Assembly (NCBI GenBank): GCA_037447655.1
Contig: JBBHKE010000508.1
Span: forward strand, 1 to 11,746
From: Zygnema cylindricum
Taxonomy: Eukaryota; Streptophyta; Zygnematophyceae; Zygnematales; Zygnemataceae
Direction of reading: 5' to 3'
DNA length: 11,746 bases
A program made the translations under genes and the position numbers. Below, in pieces: positions 1-5,700 of this stretch. How positions within the stretch are numbered: position 1 is the first letter of the stretch; every line of letters starts with the position of its first letter. The notes below the pieces were generated by a model. It made no database searches, had not been told where the DNA came from, and saw only the letters and a program-made list of their open reading frames with translations.

Positions 1-82
1 GGGGAGGGGGAGGGGGAGATGCAGAGGAGGGAGAGGGAGAGGCAGTGGCATAGGACAGAGAGGGAGGGGGAGAGGGAGCAAT
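1..82. repeat. GA-rich low-complexity tract in the MTHFS-like intron
   Basis: The plus strand is nearly pure purine (GGGGAG and GGGAGA units). It lies in the intron that starts at 124 on the minus strand, so it would be pyrimidine-rich in that transcript. Positions 83-124 are intron sequence without a recognisable feature. Confidence 0.7.
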
Positions 83-124
83 GGGTTTTTTTCCAAGGTT
101 TTAAGAAAACCAAATAACCCTTAC

Positions 125-272
125 CTTCAGAAGCTCTCTCTTCAGGCGACAATTGCCGCAGTTTCCGTTTTACAATTGTCCGTAAAGACTTTTTTTCGTC
201 TAAAAGAGACCCCATTGGTGGTCTTTTTGAAGGATCAGAAGAGACAAAAGAACCTTCAAGAGATGTCTCCAT
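125..272 (-). CDS. MTHFS: 5' coding exon of MTHFS-like 5-formyltetrahydrofolate cyclo-ligase (partial gene)
   Basis: On the minus strand an ATG at 272-270 opens 49 codons plus one base, ending at a strong donor (CTGAAG|GTAAGG, intron from 124 leftwards). The product contains KKSLRTIVKRKLRQLSPEER, which resembles the start of animal MTHFS, where a basic Lys/Arg-rich helix is followed by a Ser-x-Glu-Glu-Arg turn. MTHFS converts 5-formyl-THF to 5,10-methenyl-THF using ATP and is mainly cytosolic. Only this N-terminal helix is inside the window; the catalytic part lies beyond the left edge. A second in-frame Met (codon 20, at 215-213) gives a leader closer to the usual family length, so translation may start there. 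The frame also stays open back to a possible acceptor at 301-303, so the exon could start at 300. The family call rests on about 25 residues and is moderate. Confidence 0.55.
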
Positions 273-292
273 GGATTCGGAGAGTTTTCGAG

Positions 293-303
293 CTTTTATA
301 CTG
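293..303 (-). promoter_or_regulatory. TATA-box-like or 3' splice-site-like sequence before the MTHFS-like exon
   Basis: On the minus strand, TATAAAAG (300-293) directly follows a pyrimidine tract ending in CAG (303-301). It could be a TATA box, which would put transcription start near 270 and favour the internal Met at 215. It could instead be a splice acceptor of an upstream intron made by the adjoining CT-rich strand. The sequence alone does not decide between them. Confidence 0.35.
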
Positions 304-578
304 AAAAAAGAAAAGAAAAAAAGGAAAAAGAAAAGAAAAAAACAAAGAAAAGAAGGAAAAGAAGAAAGAAATGTAAAAAAGGAAAGAAAAGAGGAAAGAA
401 AAAAGAAAAGGAAGAAGAAAAGAAAGAAGTAAAGAAAGAAGAAAAGAGAATAGAAGAGGAAAAAGAAGAGAAAAAAGAAAGAAGAAAGAAGAGAAGAGAG
501 AAAAAAAGAAGGAAAAGAAAGAAAAGTAAAAAGGAAAGAAAAAAGAAAAGAAAAAAGAAACGAAAAGAAAAAATAAAA
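301..578. repeat. Purine-rich (AAAGAAAAG) low-complexity tract
   Basis: About 275 bases are A and G on the plus strand with only scattered pyrimidines, in irregular GAAAGAAAAG units. There is no coding potential. The complementary strand is a long CT tract immediately upstream of the MTHFS-like exon. Confidence 0.85.
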
Positions 579-2283
579 TTTTCTCAGAAAAGTTAGCTGT
601 TTAATATGCCACAAAAATGGATAAGAAGAAGATTAAGGGAAAATTAAAGGAGTCAGTCAATTGTATTATATATAATACTGACAAAAAAATTGTAAGGATG
701 TTTGAAGAATGAATGACATATTTAAAAAGTTAAAAGGAAAATTGACAGTCTGGGTAATCTGATATATATACTTAATGATTATTATGCCCATTACTTTGCC
801 ACAATTTTTAAAACTCCTATCGGTCAAATATCAATTTGAGATACCATAAACTCGTTCAGAATTAAAACAACATTGCATTTTATCTATCTTTTTAGTTGTT
901 CTGTTTAAGCTGATAATTAGAAATGATTAACATGAGAACACTTTATGACTGTTGGATAAGACGATGTCTACATAAAGATAAAAATGCATAACGTATTGAA
1001 AAGAAACGACATATTTTTGTCTCAAAATGCATTTAAATTAGTTTCAATTCACACAAAAGTTTTAGAGTTTTGTTTGATTTCAAACTATGCAAATGTTTCA
1101 AAGAAAATTGCTAGCGCCGAGCAGAAAAATGCACAAAAAGAAAGTCATTTAAAAAGAGAGTCATATAAATAAAAGAAAGTAATTCAAAAGAAAGCCATCA
1201 ATAAATCTTATAAATGGACGCTTTATGGGTGCCAATTTTGGAAAGCCCTAAATTAAGGCGTGCCATCATTAGATAATTCAACTATGTTACTTTTCTCAAC
1301 TTCCACACTATTCACAAGTTTGTAAAATAACCAAAAGTTCGTAAATACAATGAGTCCACAAATCGTGCAATTTTTTTCAAACCATAAATTCGCACGTTTT
1401 GCACCAAAATCGCACTAAATTTAAAGTATGAGAAAATTCGATTATGGAGTTTGGGAATTGAATATCCACACATGTTATTCATATCTCCAGACCAGCAAGA
1501 CTTGCCATAAGAGACAAATAGCTAGAAAAATACTGTTTAAGAAAAAACAAAAAGTGAAAGTTGAAAACAAGAAAGATGGATGTAAACAAGCTTTTGCCTC
1601 GCAAAGAAGAACCTTTTAAATTTCAACGATTTGAACACCAAAATAATTAAAAATTAAACAAGAAATTAAAAAGCACTTACGAAAAAATATCTTAGAAAAA
1701 AAATACTAAAAACCCAGAAAACCCTCTAAAAAAGCCCCAAAAACCAAAAACGCAAAAAAAATAATAATGACGTACGTATTCCAGCTCCACGGACGGTGAA
1801 GAGTTGCAGAGAATTTAGGGTTTTCCAGTTGACTTCTGATTTTATAAAAACTTTTGAAAACAAATGTAGAAAAGCAAATGGGAGAATTTAGCATCCGAAT
1901 GGATATCATTCTTCTCTCAAAAAAAAAGAATAGAAAAATCACATGGTTGGCTGTTTATTTGAAAATACTTAAGTCCATGGGTACATTCAAATGTTCGCAC
2001 TTTATTGAACCATATGCACGAAAACATCCGCACGTTTTGTTGATGCTTTAAAACAATCTTCAAACTTTAAATTGGCGAATGGACAAACCGACAATTCTTT
2101 TGAAATTTGAATTTTCTTTGAAATTCATCATCATTATTAAACGGTTTTGTGTCAGGCAGTCTCCGTACAAATCGTACATGCAAAACGTTCCGTTTCGTAC
2201 ATTATCTAATAATCCATACTTTGATCCGTACATTTCTTCATTGTACGATTTGAGATTCTTTCTATATTTGAAGTTTGATCTAA
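579..2283. other. AT-rich intergenic DNA, no supported gene
   Basis: Only short AT-rich open frames occur here, without family resemblance or splice structure. Visible details are a perfect 16-base palindrome at 663-678 (GTATTATATATAATAC), the motif TGACGTACGTA at 1768-1778, two copies of CGCACGTTTTG (near 1391 and 2030), and a cluster of GTAC-containing motifs at 2163-2251. No tRNA, rRNA or transposase is recognisable. Confidence 0.6.
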
Positions 2284-2291
2284 GCGCGGGA
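2284..2291. promoter_or_regulatory. E2F-like motif upstream of NASP
   Basis: GCGCGGGA (reverse complement TCCCGCGC) is an E2F/DP-type core standing alone in AT-rich DNA, about 340 bases before the NASP start codon. Many S-phase genes use such sites. Assigning it to NASP is inference from position. Confidence 0.3.
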
Positions 2292-2336
2292 TATGAAATT
2301 TCAAATCTTTGCTGAAAGTTTGAAACCCTAACGCAC

Positions 2337-2359
2337 CTCTCTCTCTCTTTCTCTCTCTG
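2337..2359 (+). repeat. CT-rich tract in the NASP promoter or 5' leader
   Basis: A pyrimidine run of CT units broken by TTT lies 270-290 bases before the NASP ATG. It could be an initiator-type or 5' UTR pyrimidine tract. No TATA box is evident nearby, and the transcription start cannot be placed. Confidence 0.4.
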
Positions 2360-2627
2360 CTCAACTGTCCTTCAATTTGCTGATTCGTCTTCTAATACTA
2401 TTTTATTTTCCAGTACATAGTTTGCATTTTATTTCCTGGTTCATTGTCTTTAATTTTTTTATCTCTCATCTTTCCGCTGAAAAAATCCTTGTCTTTCTCT
2501 TTTTTTCTAACCTTGAAAATCAGCCTTCACCACCTTTTTTTTTCAGCGTGTTTGTTCTCTATTTTTATTAAAAGAAACCTGTTAAGCTTCACGAAAAAAT
2601 AAATTTTGAAGATTTTTGAGTAAAAGG

Positions 2628-2764
2628 ATGGGAGGACCTGTGGATACGGAAATATTGAAGCAGTTGGAGGAAGCCGACAGAAAGTACGAGGAAGGCCGTA
2701 CAGCTTTGAAACAGGACGAATACGACAAAGCCATAGAACTTCTTGGAGCAGTTTTGGAAACAAG
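2628..2764 (+). CDS. NASP: NASP exon 1 (residues 1-46, TPR1)
   Basis: This exon encodes the start and first TPR: an Ala-Asp-x-x-Tyr-x-x-Gly helix at 16-23, then [16 protein letters not shown] (31-46). Its donor is AAG|GTAATA in phase 2, and the last Arg codon is completed by the first base of exon 2. Intron 1 spans 2765-3560. Confidence 0.88.
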
Positions 2765-5700
2765 GTAATATTGAGATGAGTTCAAAAGATCGATTCAATT
2801 GATCTTTTAGTTGATGCGTATTTATTCTTAGCTTGTCTTTAAGATGTGTTCAAATAAATTTTAGTTGATGTGTATTTAATTTTTATGCTTGGATTTTATT
2901 GTGGACAAGAATCTAGTTCAATTTTTTGGTATGAGTGGATCTGGTAATGGTATTCTAGGGAAAGCAAAAAAAAAGGGAGAGAGAGAGAGTGGAGGGGAAG
3001 GCGAGAGAGGAGAGGGGAAGGAGAGAGAGGAGAGAGAGGAAAGTGAGAGGAGAGAGTGGAGAGGGAAGAGAGAGAGGAGAGGGAGGAGAGGGAGGAGGAG
3101 AGGGAGGAGAGAGAAGAGAGGGGGGAGAGGGAGGAGAGAGAGGAGAGGGAGGAGAGGGAGGAGAGGGAGGAGAGGGAGGAGAAAGATGGGAGAGAGGAAC
3201 AGATGAGTGAGAGGAAGGCAGGCAAGAACACTTTTTTGAAGATATTTTGAAGCAGATGAAAGAGTGGACGGAATTTTAACCATATTTTAACCGCCAGTAA
3301 AAGTCCAAGAAAAACAAGGGAAAAAAATTGAGGGAAAAAAGTTGTGGTGAAAATGTGATAGTTTCTGTTTTTTTTTTCTCTCGGGGTACAGTAAAGCACA
3401 ATGGAGAGCTCCTCCTCACTAATAAATGTCTTAGGTTTTTGCTGATAAATTATAGTCCACATTAAGATATGTTTTAAGTTTGCCTGATAAATAATAATCC
3501 ACTCTAACATCTGTTTTAGGGTTTTACTGTGTTTTTTTTTCTTTTTTTTTGGGGGAGTAGAGTGAAGCACTATGGGGAGTTGGCCCCGGAATGTGCCTCA
3601 GCTTATTTTAAGTACGGTACCGCTCTCTTTTATAAGGCCCAATCAGAGACAGATGCTTTTGGAGGGCTCGTTAAGGACACTAAAACAACAACAATAAAGG
3701 ACAAAATCACCTCTCTCGGTAATGCGACAGAAAATTCTGGACGTCCCTTTTTTTGGGGGGCGGGGGGTGAGGGGGGCCGTCTTTTTAGGTTTTTTTCTGG
3801 CTTTCTTTTGGCTTTTTTCGGCTTTCTTTTTGTGCTTTTCTGGCTTTTTTTTTGGCTTTTGGAAGGATATTCTAACAGCAAAGGATGAAATCACTATTCC
3901 CTGTAGTACGTTAAAGAAGTTCTAATAGTGTTTCTTTTTTTCTTTTTTTTGGCCTTTTTTTGGCCTTTTTTGGGCTCTGGAAAGAAGATTTCAAGAAAGG
4001 ATGGAAACCAAGATCTCCTTAATATGGCAGAAAATTCTGGAACTGTTTTTTTTTTTTTTTTTTTGTACATTCGGTATAATTTTTGGCTTTTTAGGTCTAT
4101 TTAAAGAGCTTGCAAGGAAATTTTGTTTGTTTGTTATTTTGTCGGTTGAAGATTTTTGGGTTTTTCTTTTCCTTTCTGGTTAATAAAGAGAAAAAGATTA
4201 GAGCTCATGAAAACCGGTGGTTGTCTTTCGTCTCTTATTATTAGTTTTTAGCTTTAGTTTTTGATAGTTTTTAGTTTTAATTCTTTATATTTTTTTTTCT
4301 AAGTGGCATTTTATCAGGAATTAGTTTATTGTTTTTAAATGAGAAAAGAGGTGGAGGTAGAGGTAAAGGTAGAGGTAAGGAATTGGTTTATTGTTAATGA
4401 GAAAAGAGGTGGAGGTAGAGGTAGAGGTAGAGGTAAAGGTAGAGGTAGATGTAGAGGTAGAGGTAGAGGTAGAGGTAGAGGTAGAGGTAGAGGTAGAGGT
4501 AGAGGTAGAGGTAGAGGTAGAGGTAGAGGTAGAGGTAGAGGTAGAGGTAAAGGTAGAGGTCGAGGTAGAGGTAAGGCTGACTGTCACTATTGTTTAACTG
4601 AGTGAGTGCAGAAAAAATTGAAGAGGCTGAGGAAGACGTGGGGGGAGAAGTAGATGGAGAGGGAAATGATGGAGGGAGCGAGGAGGATGGAGCCAAGGAC
4701 GAGGAAATGGACAATGGCACTGTGGAGGAGGAAAAGGAGAAGAAAGAAGGAGAGAAAGATGAGGAACCAGGAGTGGAGGAGGAAGAAGAAGAAGAAGGAG
4801 ATATGGAACTTGCCTGGACACATCTTGAGACTGCAAAACTGATCCATGAGAAACTAGGAAGACATTCAGTGGAGGAAGTTGATGTCATCACCACTTTGGC
4901 TGACATCAGCCTTGAGCGAGGTATTTATACAACAGTTTCTTCGTCTTCTTCTTCCTTCGTCCTCCTTCCTCCTTCCTCCTTCCTTCTTCCTTCTTCCTCC
5001 CTCCTCCTTCCTTCTTCCTTCTTCCTCCCTCCTCCTTCCTTCTTCCCTCCTTCCTCCTTCCTTCCTCCGTCTTCCTTCTTCCTCCTTCCTTCATCCTTCT
5101 TCTTCCTTCTTCCTTCCTTCTTCCCTCCCTCTTCCTTCATCCTTCTTGTTTTTCTTCATCTTGGTCAAACCATTTTGTTTTCTGACTTGACTTCTAATCT
5201 AGTCTTGTTTTCAGTGTCTTTGATAGTTCCATTCTCTGACTATAGTTAACCAGTCATTTGTTTTCCTCAGATATTTACTTTCGCTATTTGTTTTACTAAT
5301 ATTTACTGTCGAGACTTGTTTCTTATCTTTTTCAAGTATTTCATTGGACTGTGGTTTGTGTGGATCTTTACTGTTAACTTTGCACACATAATCGCTATAA
5401 AGAGTTGTTTTCTGGACTTGCTAAGGGACTGTTTCTTGACTGTGGCGAATGTGTTTCACATGAAAACTGTGTTTTTACAGAGGAATTTGAATCGAGTCTA
5501 CTGGACTATGAGAAGGCTTTGCAGATTTTGGAGGGTTTAGTATCACAGGACGACCGAATGTTGGCTGAGCTGTATCCCTCTCTCTCTTTTTTTTTGTTTT
5601 TCTTTTTGGTCGATACCTTACAAACCCACATTGCCCATCGCTATTAATGGTAAACATGTTTCGGGCAGTCGAAGTACGTTTTTTCATTACACAGTTTTGA

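Noticed and set aside
984-2315. Several 60-80-codon open frames upstream of NASP
   Set aside because: Composition is that of AT-rich non-coding DNA, with no domains and no consistent splice sites.
2889-3570. Open frames on both strands through the GA-rich block (Arg/Glu/Gly-rich and Ser/Leu-rich proteins)
   Set aside because: They are translations of a simple repeat inside NASP intron 1, with no independent signals.
3670-3671. Alternative exon 2 donor at 3670 (CTC|GTTAAG)
   Set aside because: It gives phase 0, incompatible with the phase required by exon 3, whereas 3719 (GTAATG) fits. cDNA would settle it.
3529-3888. A single 119-codon open frame running through exon 2
   Set aside because: Only 3561-3718 fits NASP and the splice phases. 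The remainder reads T-rich intron and duplicated exon-end fragments.
4321-4605. Open frames of (Arg-Gly)n, (Val-Glu)n and (Ser-Thr)n type
   Set aside because: They read the AGGTAG microsatellite. The RG-type frame ends in a stop at 4603-4605 before the exon 3 acceptor and is not in the exon 3 frame.
4906-5249. Ser/Pro/Phe-rich plus frames and Glu/Gly/Arg-rich minus frames
   Set aside because: They are artefacts of the CTTC pyrimidine repeat in intron 3; the real coding frame stops at the donor at 4921.
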